Assembly (NCBI RefSeq): GCF_041380365.1
Contig: NZ_CP159981.1
Location: 2,232,001-2,296,000, forward strand
Source: Buchananella sp. 14KM1171
Lineage (GTDB): Bacteria > Actinomycetota > Actinomycetes > Actinomycetales > Actinomycetaceae
DNA length: 64,000 nt
Reading direction: 5' to 3'
The position numbers and the translations under genes were made by a program. The notes below the pieces were generated by a model. That model was not told the origin of the DNA. It saw nothing but the letters and a program-made list of their open reading frames with translations, and did not search any database. Positions 57,131-64,000 of the stretch are shown here, in pieces (within the stretch, counting starts at the first letter, position 1; each line of letters begins with the position of its first letter).

Positions 57131-58684
57131 ATGCAGAACCGTCCCAAGAAGTGGGTCGCTTTCGCAGCCATGAGCGCCGCCGCGGCCATGCTCCTGTCCG
57201 CCTGTGGCGGCAAGACCGACGAAGCCAAGCCGGCGGGTGCGGAGAGCGTGATCACCGCTGGTGTCGCTTACGAGACCACCAACTACAACCCCTCCAACAC
57301 CACCTCTGCTCTCGCAATGGGCTCCAACTGGCACGTTGTCGAGGGCCTGTACGAGACCAACATGGCCACCGGCGAGATCTACGCCGCCCTGGCCGCCGGC
57401 GACCCCACCAAGGTCTCCGACACCGAGTACGAGGTCACCCTGCGTGACGGCGCCAAGTTCTCCGACGGCTCCGATGTCACCTCCGCCGACGTGGTGGAGT
57501 CCTTCAAGCGCTCCACCGCCGAGGGCAACCTCTACGCGGGCTTCCTAGACTTCGTCGACACCGTTGACGCCAAGGACGAAAAGACCGTCTCCATCAAGCT
57601 GAAGAACCCCTTCACCCTGGTCAAGGAGCGCCTGGCCGTGGTCAAGGTCGTGCCCGCCGCCTCCACCGAGGACGACATGACCAAGATGCCGATTGGCTCC
57701 GGCCCCTACAAGTACGAGGCCATCACCGAGTCCGAGCTGACCGCCGTCAAGAACGAGCACTACAACGGCCCGCGTCCGGCCACCACCGACCGCCTGAAGT
57801 GGAGCGTCCTGAAGGACGACACCGCCCGCACCACCGCCGCCCAGGACGGTTCCATCGACGTGATGGAGTCCGTGCCGGCCGAGAACATCGCCCTGCTCGA
57901 GGCCGCCGGCTGGAAGGTCGAGAAGGTCGCCGGCTTCAACCTGCCCTTCGTGCTGTTCAACAACGCCAAGGCCCCCTTCACCGACGCCCGCGTGCGCCAG
58001 GCCTTCCTGTACGCCATCGACGTCGACAAGCTCATCTCCAACAACATGAGCGGTGAGGCCAAGGCCGCCACCTCCTTCCTGCCCGAGGACCACCCGAACT
58101 ACAAGAAGGCCGAGGTCCAGTACAACTACGACCCGGAGAAGGCCAAGACCCTCCTGGCCGAGGCCGGCGTGAAGGACCTGAGCATCACCATGCTCACCAC
58201 CGACCACACCTGGATCGCCAACCTGGCCCCGCAGATCAAGAACGACCTGGAGGCCGTCGGCGTCAAGGTCAACCTGCAGTCCATGGCTTCCTCCGCCCTG
58301 TACAAGGACAACCTGGACATCGACAACGCCACCTTCGACATCGCGGTTGCCCCCGGTGACCCGTCCGTGTTCGGTAAGGACCCGGCCCTGCTGATGAACT
58401 GGTGGTACGGCCCCGGCAAGTGGACCGACTACCGCACCTTCTGGGCCAAGGGCGACAAGGCCAAGTTCGAGGGCCTGAAGGCCATCATCGACGAGGCCGT
58501 CACCCTCGAGGGCGCCGAGCAGCAGAAGAAGTGGGACGAGGCGCAGGACTACATCTCCCGCGAGGTGCCGCTCTACCCGCTGTTCCACCGCAACATCATC
58601 ACCGCCTACAACAGTGCCAAGATCGACGGCTTCACCCCGATCGGCACCACCGGCCTTAGCCTCCTGGGCGCCACGGTCAAGTAG
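57131..58684 (+). CDS. Extracellular solute-binding lipoprotein, family 5
   Basis: Substrate-binding protein of a peptide/opine/nickel-class ABC importer, 517 residues. A lipoprotein signal peptide ends in LLSACGG with the lipid-anchor Cys at residue 25. The SBP family 5 fold follows: VVEGLYETNMATG, LRDGAKFSDGSDVTSADVV, KMPIGSGPYKYEAI and DARVRQAFLYAIDVDKL. Despite the family name, members with this gene set (SatA, SiaE) bind sialic acid. ATG at 57131 has AGGAG upstream. The codons are strongly biased (uniform GCC, AAG, CTG), suggesting high expression. A hairpin separates it from the permease genes. Confidence 0.9.
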   Translation: MQNRPKKWVAFAAMSAAAAMLLSACGGKTDEAKPAGAESVITAGVAYETTNYNPSNTTSALAMGSNWHVVEGLYETNMATGEIYAALAAGDPTKVSDTEYEVTLRDGAKFSDGSDVTSADVVESFKRSTAEGNLYAGFLDFVDTVDAKDEKTVSIKLKNPFTLVKERLAVVKVVPAASTEDDMTKMPIGSGPYKYEAITESELTAVKNEHYNGPRPATTDRLKWSVLKDDTARTTAAQDGSIDVMESVPAENIALLEAAGWKVEKVAGFNLPFVLFNNAKAPFTDARVRQAFLYAIDVDKLISNNMSGEAKAATSFLPEDHPNYKKAEVQYNYDPEKAKTLLAEAGVKDLSITMLTTDHTWIANLAPQIKNDLEAVGVKVNLQSMASSALYKDNLDIDNATFDIAVAPGDPSVFGKDPALLMNWWYGPGKWTDYRTFWAKGDKAKFEGLKAIIDEAVTLEGAEQQKKWDEAQDYISREVPLYPLFHRNIITAYNSAKIDGFTPIGTTGLSLLGATVK

Positions 58685-58716
58685 TGACACTGAGTTGGCC
58701 TAACGCCTAACTCATC

Positions 58717-58755
58717 CGAAAGGAGGGGCGGGACACCGTTCCGCCCCTCCTTTCG
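58717..58755 (+). terminator. Internal hairpin between SBP and permease genes
   Basis: A perfect 15-bp stem (CGAAAGGAGGGGCGG and its complement) with a 9-nt loop, preceded by a small bulged stem TGAGTTGGC/GCCTAACTCA at about 58690-58714. Partial termination or 3' stabilisation here would raise SBP mRNA over permease mRNA. Confidence 0.7.
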
Positions 58756-58793
58756 CGTTCCTTCGAACGTATCGCTAAAGGAGCAAAGTCACC

Positions 58794-59741
58794 GTGAACA
58801 TCCTTCTCCGCCTGATCGGCAGGCGCCTGGCCGTACTACCCGTGATGGTGCTGGGCGTTTCCTTCCTGGTCTTCGTAATCATGTCTCTCTCCCCGATCGA
58901 CCCCGCCTACGCGGCCCTGGGAGAGACCGCCTCCACTGAGCAGATCAACGCCTACCGCGAGCAGCACGGCCTCAACGACCCGTGGTTCATCCAGTTCGGT
59001 AACTACATCTGGAACATGCTGCACGGCGACCTGGGCGTGTACGGGCAGGCCAACCTGTCGGTCTCCGACAAGGTCTTCTCCGCCCTGCCCGTCACCATGC
59101 AGCTGACCTTCCTGGGCCTGATCCTGGCCGTGGTCGTCGCCTTCCCGCTCGGCATCATCGCCGCCATCTACCGGGGCAAGGCCGCCGACCAGATCATTCG
59201 CCTCATCTCCGTGGCCTGCATCGCCACCCCGTCCTTCTGGCTGGCCATCCTCCTGGTCCTGGTCTTCCTGGGCACGCTGCCCGTCTCCGGCGTCACCCCC
59301 GAGTTCTCTACGGACCCGAGCGGCTGGTTCCTGCGCATGCTGCTGCCCGCACTCGCGCTGGCGGTGCCCGTGATCGGTCAGCTCACCCGCGTGGTGCGCA
59401 CCTCGATGGTGGAGGAGCTGGACCGCGACTACGTTCGCACCGCGCTCGGCGCGGGCATCCCCAAGCACATCGTGATCGGCCGCAACGTGCTACGCAACGC
59501 GCTCATCACCCCGGTCACCGTGCTCGGCCTGCGCGTCGGCTACCTGATGGGTGGCGCGGTGGTCATCGAGATCATCTTCAACCTGAAGGGAATGGGCCGC
59601 GTTCTGATCGACGGCATTCAGCAGAACTGGGTGACCGTGGTGCAGGGAGCAACGCTGGTGGTTGCCATCTCCTTCATTGTCATCAACATCATCGTGGACT
59701 TGCTCTACGTCCTCATCAACCCGCGGATTAGGTCGGTGTGA
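58794..59741 (+). CDS. ABC transporter permease (DppB type)
   Basis: A 315-residue inner-membrane permease with six helices. The signature coupling loop is EELDRDYVRTALGAGIPKHI with the EAA motif, given here in part as DYVRTALGAGIPKHIV; GLNDPWFIQFGNYI lies in the first extracellular domain. The GTG start at 58794 follows AAAGGAG. It overlaps the next gene by four bases. Confidence 0.92.
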   Translation: MNILLRLIGRRLAVLPVMVLGVSFLVFVIMSLSPIDPAYAALGETASTEQINAYREQHGLNDPWFIQFGNYIWNMLHGDLGVYGQANLSVSDKVFSALPVTMQLTFLGLILAVVVAFPLGIIAAIYRGKAADQIIRLISVACIATPSFWLAILLVLVFLGTLPVSGVTPEFSTDPSGWFLRMLLPALALAVPVIGQLTRVVRTSMVEELDRDYVRTALGAGIPKHIVIGRNVLRNALITPVTVLGLRVGYLMGGAVVIEIIFNLKGMGRVLIDGIQQNWVTVVQGATLVVAISFIVINIIVDLLYVLINPRIRSV

Positions 59742-61780
59742 TCATGCGAAAGAAGCTCACCGCTGCGCTAGAGCGCCCCGGAGTACGCGTCTCGCGTTTC
59801 TCGGCCATGACCCTGGGGGCACGTGCCTCCCTGATCTTCTTGGTCTTCATCGCGCTGACGGCAATCTTTGCCCCGGTGTTGGCCACCCACAACCCCGAGT
59901 ACATCGCCGTTAAGGGCATCGCCCCGAACTCGGAGTTCTACTTCGGCACCGACCACCTGGGTCGCGACGTCTTCTCCCGGCTGCTCTACGGTGGCCGCTA
60001 CTCCCTGGCCGTTGGTCTGCTGGCCACCGGCATCGCCCTGGCTCTGGGCGCCGTGATCGGCTCCGTGGCCGCCGTGGCCCGCAAGTCCATCTCCGAGACG
60101 ATCATGCGCGTGCTGGACATCGTCATGTCCATCCCCGGCATCGCCCTGGCCGCCGTGCTGGTGCTGGTGCTGCGCGACCCGGAGAACCCGACCGGCTCGG
60201 TCTTCATCATCATCGTGGCGATCGCGGCCGTTTACGTGCCGCAGCTCAGCCGCATCGTGCGCGCCAACGTCATGGCCGCCTACGGCGAGGACTACGTCAA
60301 CGCCGTCATCGTCTCGGGCGCCCGCGCCCCGTGGATCCTGGTCAAGCACGTGGCCCGCAACACGGCCGCCCCGGTCCTGGTGTTCGCCACCGTGCTGGTC
60401 GCGGACGCGATCATCCTGGAGGCCTCGCTGACCTTCATCGGCGCCGGCCTGCAAGAGCCGATCGCCACCTGGGGCAACATCCTCTCCGGTGCGCAGGCCG
60501 GCGTGCTGCGCGGCGAGTGGTGGCAGGCCCTGTTCCCCGGCATTGCCATCATGCTGACGGTGCTGTGCCTGAACATCCTGTCCGAGGGCATCACCGACGC
60601 GATGGTGGCCGCCCCGCAGGGCGCGGTGGCCGACACCCCGCGCTCGGACGCCGAGCGCGAGGCCGACCGCCTGCTGATCGACCCCGTTGCCTCCTACGCC
60701 GCCCAGCGCGAGACCCTGCAGGCCCGCCTGGACGCGCTCAAGAGCGTGGAGACGCAGCGCAACGACCGCTTCGTTCCCACCAGCACGGCCGCGCCGCTGC
60801 TGGAGGTGCGAGACCTGTGCATCAAGTTCCCGCGCCACGGCGACGTGAACGTGGTTGACCACGTCAACTTCGCGGTCCGCCCGGGCGAGACCATGGGTCT
60901 GGTGGGTGAGTCCGGCTGCGGTAAGTCCATCACCTCCCTGACCATCATGGGATTGATCGACCCGCGCGCGCAGATCACCGGCGAGGTGCTCTACGAGGGC
61001 CGCGACCTGCTGAAGATGTCCGTCAAGGAGCGCCAGTCCCTGCTGGGCCACGAGATGGCGATGGTCTACCAGGACGCCCTGTCCTCCCTGAACCCCTCCA
61101 TGCTGATCCGCACCCAGATGAAGCAGCTGACCAGCCGTGGCGGCACCCGCTCTGCGGAGGAGCTGCTGGAGCTGGTGGGCCTGGACCCGAAGCGCACGCT
61201 CGAGTCCTACCCGCACGAGCTCTCCGGTGGTCAGCGCCAGCGCGTGCTGATCGCCATGGCCCTGACGCGTGACCCGAAGCTGGTGATCGCTGACGAGCCC
61301 ACCACGGCCCTGGACGTGACCGTGCAGAAGCAGGTGATCGACCTGCTGAACAAGCTGCGCGACCAGCTGGGCTTCGCGATGATCTTCGTCAGCCACGACC
61401 TGGCCCTGGTGGCAGAGGTGGCTCACTCGGTGACCGTTATGTACGCCGGTCAGGTGGTGGAGCAGGCCCCGACCTCTGAGCTGCTGTCCAACCCGATTCA
61501 CGAGTACACGCGTGGCCTGCTGGGCTCGGTGCTCTCCATCGAGTCGGGCTCGGGCCGCCTGCACCAGGTGCCCGGCACGGTCCCGTCCCCCAAGGACTTC
61601 CCCGTCGGTGACCGATTCGCCCCGCGCTCGTCCCACCCGGACTTCGGTTTGGACGTCCCGCCGCTGCGCGCCAAGGTGGCTGGCAAGGAGCACTACTTCG
61701 CGGTTGCCACCGACAAGTCCGGAAGCACGCTGCTGCCCGAGGCCGCCCACGGCCAGGACATCGAGATGGAAGGGCGCTGA
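59738..61780 (+). CDS. ABC transporter permease-ATPase fusion (DppC-DppD type)
   Basis: A 680-residue fusion. Residues 1-300 are a DppC-type permease (FGTDHLGRDVFSRLLYGGR, and the EAA loop YGEDYVNAVIVSGARAP); after a linker (about 300-345), residues 345-600 are an ABC ATPase with Walker A GESGCGKSITSLT, signature LSGGQRQRVLIAMAL, Walker B LVIADEPTTALD and switch His in VSHDLAL, then the oligopeptide-transporter C-terminal domain with a RFAPRSS end that lacks the four-Cys cluster of DppD. Such fusions occur in the sialic-acid transporter of C. glutamicum. GTG at 59738 overlaps; ATG at 59744 is an alternative. Confidence 0.92.
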   Translation: MIMRKKLTAALERPGVRVSRFSAMTLGARASLIFLVFIALTAIFAPVLATHNPEYIAVKGIAPNSEFYFGTDHLGRDVFSRLLYGGRYSLAVGLLATGIALALGAVIGSVAAVARKSISETIMRVLDIVMSIPGIALAAVLVLVLRDPENPTGSVFIIIVAIAAVYVPQLSRIVRANVMAAYGEDYVNAVIVSGARAPWILVKHVARNTAAPVLVFATVLVADAIILEASLTFIGAGLQEPIATWGNILSGAQAGVLRGEWWQALFPGIAIMLTVLCLNILSEGITDAMVAAPQGAVADTPRSDAEREADRLLIDPVASYAAQRETLQARLDALKSVETQRNDRFVPTSTAAPLLEVRDLCIKFPRHGDVNVVDHVNFAVRPGETMGLVGESGCGKSITSLTIMGLIDPRAQITGEVLYEGRDLLKMSVKERQSLLGHEMAMVYQDALSSLNPSMLIRTQMKQLTSRGGTRSAEELLELVGLDPKRTLESYPHELSGGQRQRVLIAMALTRDPKLVIADEPTTALDVTVQKQVIDLLNKLRDQLGFAMIFVSHDLALVAEVAHSVTVMYAGQVVEQAPTSELLSNPIHEYTRGLLGSVLSIESGSGRLHQVPGTVPSPKDFPVGDRFAPRSSHPDFGLDVPPLRAKVAGKEHYFAVATDKSGSTLLPEAAHGQDIEMEGR

Positions 61781-61782
61781 AA

Positions 61783-62589
61783 ATGGCTACTACTCCGATC
61801 ATCGAGCTGCGTAAGGTCCACGTTTCCTTCCGCTCTCGTACCGGTTCGATCTTCCTGCCGAACATGGTTCACGCCGTTGACGGGATCTCCCTGTCGCTGA
61901 TGCCGGGGGAGACCATCGGCATCGTGGGCGAGTCCGGCTGCGGCAAGTCGACCACCGCGAACGTGATGTGCGGCCTGCAGGCCCCCACCTCCGGGCAGGT
62001 GTTCTTCAAGGGCGAGGAGGTCACCAAGCGCACGCCGGAGGACCGCCGCCGCATGGGCCGCGTGGTCTCCGTGGTGTTCCAGTCGCCGGCGACGGCGCTG
62101 AACGCCCGCATGACGGTCAAGGACCAGCTGATGGACCCGCTGCTGGTGCACAAGATCGGCACCCCCGCCGAGCGGCACGCCCGCGTCCGCGAGCTGATCG
62201 CCATGGTCGGTCTGCCGGACTCCTCGCTGAGCGCCCTGCCGGGCCAGCTCTCCGGTGGTCAGCGCCAGCGCGTGGCTATCGCCCGCGCGCTGTCCCTGAA
62301 CCCGGACGTGATCATCGCTGACGAGCCGACCTCGGCGCTGGACGTGTCCGTGCGCGCCCAGATCCTCAACCTGCTGACGGACCTGAAGTCCCAGCTCGGT
62401 TTGGCGATGGTTTTCATCAGTCACGACATCCAGACCGTCCGCTACGTCTCGGACCGGATCGTCGTCATGAACAAGGGACGGATCGTGGAGGAGGGACCCG
62501 CCCAGCAGGTGCTGGAGAACCCCACCAACGCCTACACCCGCACGCTGCTCGGTGCGGCCCCCTCCCTGCTCCACCCCGCTAAGAACTAA
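61783..62589 (+). CDS. ABC transporter ATP-binding protein (DppF type)
   Basis: The second ATPase, 268 residues. Walker A GESGCGKSTTANVM, Q-loop VFQSPATALN, signature LSGGQRQRVAIARALSL and Walker B VIIADEPTSALD are all present. It starts 2 bp after the fusion gene and completes the importer: SBP, permease, permease-ATPase and ATPase. Confidence 0.94.
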   Translation: MATTPIIELRKVHVSFRSRTGSIFLPNMVHAVDGISLSLMPGETIGIVGESGCGKSTTANVMCGLQAPTSGQVFFKGEEVTKRTPEDRRRMGRVVSVVFQSPATALNARMTVKDQLMDPLLVHKIGTPAERHARVRELIAMVGLPDSSLSALPGQLSGGQRQRVAIARALSLNPDVIIADEPTSALDVSVRAQILNLLTDLKSQLGLAMVFISHDIQTVRYVSDRIVVMNKGRIVEEGPAQQVLENPTNAYTRTLLGAAPSLLHPAKN

Positions 62590-62607
62590 GCAAAGAAAGG
62601 GCAAACC

Positions 62608-63525
62608 ATGACCATTAAGGGTGTTGTCCCCCCGGTAGTTACCGCACTGGACGCCGCCGGCAATTTCGACCGTCCCTCCTTCGACCGCAACATCGAGCGC
62701 ATGCTGGCCGCCGGCGTGCACGGCCTGTTCGTGCTGGGCTCCTCCGGTGAGGTCGTCTTCTCCTCGGACGCGCGCCGTGACGAGATCGTGGACGCGGCCG
62801 TGGAGACCACGGCCAAGCGCGTGCCGGTGATCGTCGGCGTGATCGACATGCAGACCGAGCGCGTGATCGAGCACGCCCGCCGCGCGGTGGCTCACGGCGC
62901 CGACGGTGTGGTGGCCACGGCCCCGTTCTACGCGCTGGGCGGCGAGGCCCAGGTGCGTCGCCACTTCGAGCTGCTGGCTCAGGCGGTGGACGTGCCGGTT
63001 TACGCCTACGACATCCCGGTGTGCGTGCACACCAAGCTGAGCGTGGACCTGCAGATGCAGCTGGCCAAGGACGGCACGATCCAGGGTGTGAAGGACTCCT
63101 CCGGTGACGACGTTTCCTTCCGTCGCCTGCTGCTGGCCAACCGCGAGGCTGGCGAGCCGTTGGCGCTGCTGACCGGCCACGAGATGGTCGTGGACGGCGC
63201 CTACCTGGGTGGCGCCCACGGCGCGGTGCCGGGCCTGGCCAACGTGGACCCGGCCGGTTACGTGCGCCAGTGGGAGGCCTACCAGGCCGGAGACTGGGCC
63301 ACGGTGGCCGCAGAGCAGGACCGCCTGACCGAGCTGATGGACATCGTGTTCGTCACGAGCGGCCTGGCCGGTTTCTCCGCCGGCGTGGGTGCGTTCAAGA
63401 CCGCGCTGCAGCTGCTGGGAGTCTTTGAGACCAACCGCATGCCGGAGCCCGCCACCACCATGGAGGGCGCGAACGTGGAGGCCGTGGCGGGCGTGCTGCG
63501 CCGCGCCGGCCTGCTGGAGGACTAG
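62608..63525 (+). CDS. Class I aldolase of the DapA/NanA superfamily, possible N-acetylneuraminate lyase
   Basis: A 305-residue TIM-barrel Schiff-base lyase. The Lys nucleophile is in IQGVKDSSGDD, the catalytic Tyr in VYAYDIPVCVHTKL, and the carboxylate-binding loop is GSSGEVVFSS (DapA has GTTGE, NanA GSTGE), so the sequence is neither a typical DapA nor a typical NanA. Its place behind a sialic-acid-type transporter favours cleavage of an alpha-keto sugar acid such as Neu5Ac to ManNAc + pyruvate. ATG at 62608 has AAAGAAAGG upstream. DUF4862 follows 3 bp later. Confidence 0.8.
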   Translation: MTIKGVVPPVVTALDAAGNFDRPSFDRNIERMLAAGVHGLFVLGSSGEVVFSSDARRDEIVDAAVETTAKRVPVIVGVIDMQTERVIEHARRAVAHGADGVVATAPFYALGGEAQVRRHFELLAQAVDVPVYAYDIPVCVHTKLSVDLQMQLAKDGTIQGVKDSSGDDVSFRRLLLANREAGEPLALLTGHEMVVDGAYLGGAHGAVPGLANVDPAGYVRQWEAYQAGDWATVAAEQDRLTELMDIVFVTSGLAGFSAGVGAFKTALQLLGVFETNRMPEPATTMEGANVEAVAGVLRRAGLLED

Positions 63526-63528
63526 AAG

Positions 63529-64000
63529 ATGCTGCCCCCGTACGTGGTTGGCGCCTACGCCGCCGAGCCTGCGCCCCGCGAGCCGTGGTACGAGGCCCTG
63601 GCCGCCCAGGACTGGGTCTGCGGGCTGGAGATTCCCTGGCCGGGCGACCTCGCTGAGAACACCGGCTGGCTGGCGAAGTACCTGCCCGCGCGCTTTGACT
63701 CCACGGTGATCACCGCGATCCCGGGGACGATGGTGCGCATGGGCGCCGATCCCGTGCGGGGGCTGGCATCCCCTGACCAAGAGGGGCGCAAGCGCGCCCT
63801 TGCCGACGTCGCCGAGCTGCGTGACGGGCTTGCCCGCCTGTGCGACGCGACCGGTTTCGCGGCCGCCCGGTGGGTGCACCTGCACTCCGCGCCGCGCCAG
63901 GTGGCCGACGCTGCCGCCCTGGCCGCCTCCCTGGAGGAGCTGAGCGGCTGGGACTGGTGCGGGGCGAGCCCGGTGATCGAGCACTGCGACCGCTTCGTGG
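63529..64000 (+). CDS. DUF4862 family protein (3' end outside the window)
   Basis: The first 157 codons of a protein that runs off the window. It begins MLPPYVVGAYAAEPAP and continues with WVCGLEIPWPG, ITAIPGTMVRMG, DPVRGLASPDQEGR, VHLHSAPR and PVIEHCDRF; these match the DUF4862 family, a TIM-barrel-like group of unknown function often found next to aldolases and sugar-acid transporters in actinobacteria. The ATG at 63529 lies 3 bp after the aldolase stop, so it is in the operon. Confidence 0.75.
   Translation, partial: MLPPYVVGAYAAEPAPREPWYEALAAQDWVCGLEIPWPGDLAENTGWLAKYLPARFDSTVITAIPGTMVRMGADPVRGLASPDQEGRKRALADVAELRDGLARLCDATGFAAARWVHLHSAPRQVADAAALAASLEELSGWDWCGASPVIEHCDRFV

Noticed and set aside
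62608-63525. Housekeeping dihydrodipicolinate synthase (dapA)
   Set aside because: The loop is GSSGE instead of GTTGE, the DIPVCVHTKL segment is atypical, and no lysine-pathway genes adjoin; transporter context favours a catabolic aldolase.
61693-63984. Long open frame on the - strand opposite the ATPase and aldolase genes
   Set aside because: It is the high-GC antisense shadow of well-supported genes. The same applies to long antisense frames at 925-1818, 5074-6930, 7213-9684 and 59768-61750.

Overview
This window looks like the chromosome of a high-GC actinobacterium, most likely from the Actinomycetaceae or a close relative; the species cannot be fixed from the sequence. The evidence is the GC-rich codon use, the order rpsB-tsf-pyrH-frr-cdsA-rlmN followed by dxr-rip-ispG-proS-def, actinobacteria-restricted families (DUF3145, DUF3052, polyphosphate glucokinase, an RNase H/CobC fusion), a FasR-type regulator beside fabD-fabH-acpP-fabF, and an LAXTG sortase signal.

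Layout. 1-12.2 kb: translation, lipid, isoprenoid and membrane-protease genes on the + strand, ending in a strong terminator. 12.3-17.7 kb: a DUF3145 gene, then the type II fatty-acid cluster and its regulator on the - strand. 17.9-21.8 kb: aspartase, an LAXTG surface protein and an LCP-like protein. 22.0-24.8 kb: pyruvate dehydrogenase E1 (- strand). 24.9-28.1 kb: DUF3052, an orphan LacI regulator, tRNA-Val(TAC) and a 1.3 kb gene-free, repeat-dense stretch. 28.1-32.8 kb: yggS, ogt and the conserved Nif3 / coiled-coil / RNase H-CobC trio. 32.9-34.3 kb: a low-GC DUF3800 gene and a small DUF6508-like gene. 34.4-40.7 kb: yaaA, the RNase P RNA and a - strand group (CPBP protease, ppgK, map, panB, nadE). 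40.9-44.7 kb: pheST. 44.9-53.3 kb: a flavodoxin and an arginine cluster argCJBD-RGH that lacks argF. 53.4-56.1 kb: a large SF2 helicase with predicted membrane segments. 56.3-64.0 kb: a GntR/FCD regulator divergent from a peptide-class ABC transporter, an aldolase of the NanA/DapA superfamily and a DUF4862 gene cut by the window end; this resembles sialic-acid (nan/sia) uptake and catabolism loci.

Most genes are ordinary core genes. The unusual signals are these: (1) a dispersed GC-rich 26-bp repeat family, often in inverted pairs, that sits in spacers and in the extra N-terminal, C-terminal or linker segments of proteins (AspA, ArgD, the RNase H-CobC fusion); (2) a NadE whose glutaminase domain has lost the catalytic Glu and Lys; (3) a zinc-ribbon-family protein with no cysteine at all; (4) the membrane-segment helicase; (5) the repeat-dense spacer after tRNA-Val, with 20-bp tandem units, a 52-bp near-perfect palindrome and 71-nt inverted arms; (6) a low-complexity insertion in PheS. 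I did not find a CRISPR array, an integrase, a transposase or a recognisable multi-gene defence system.
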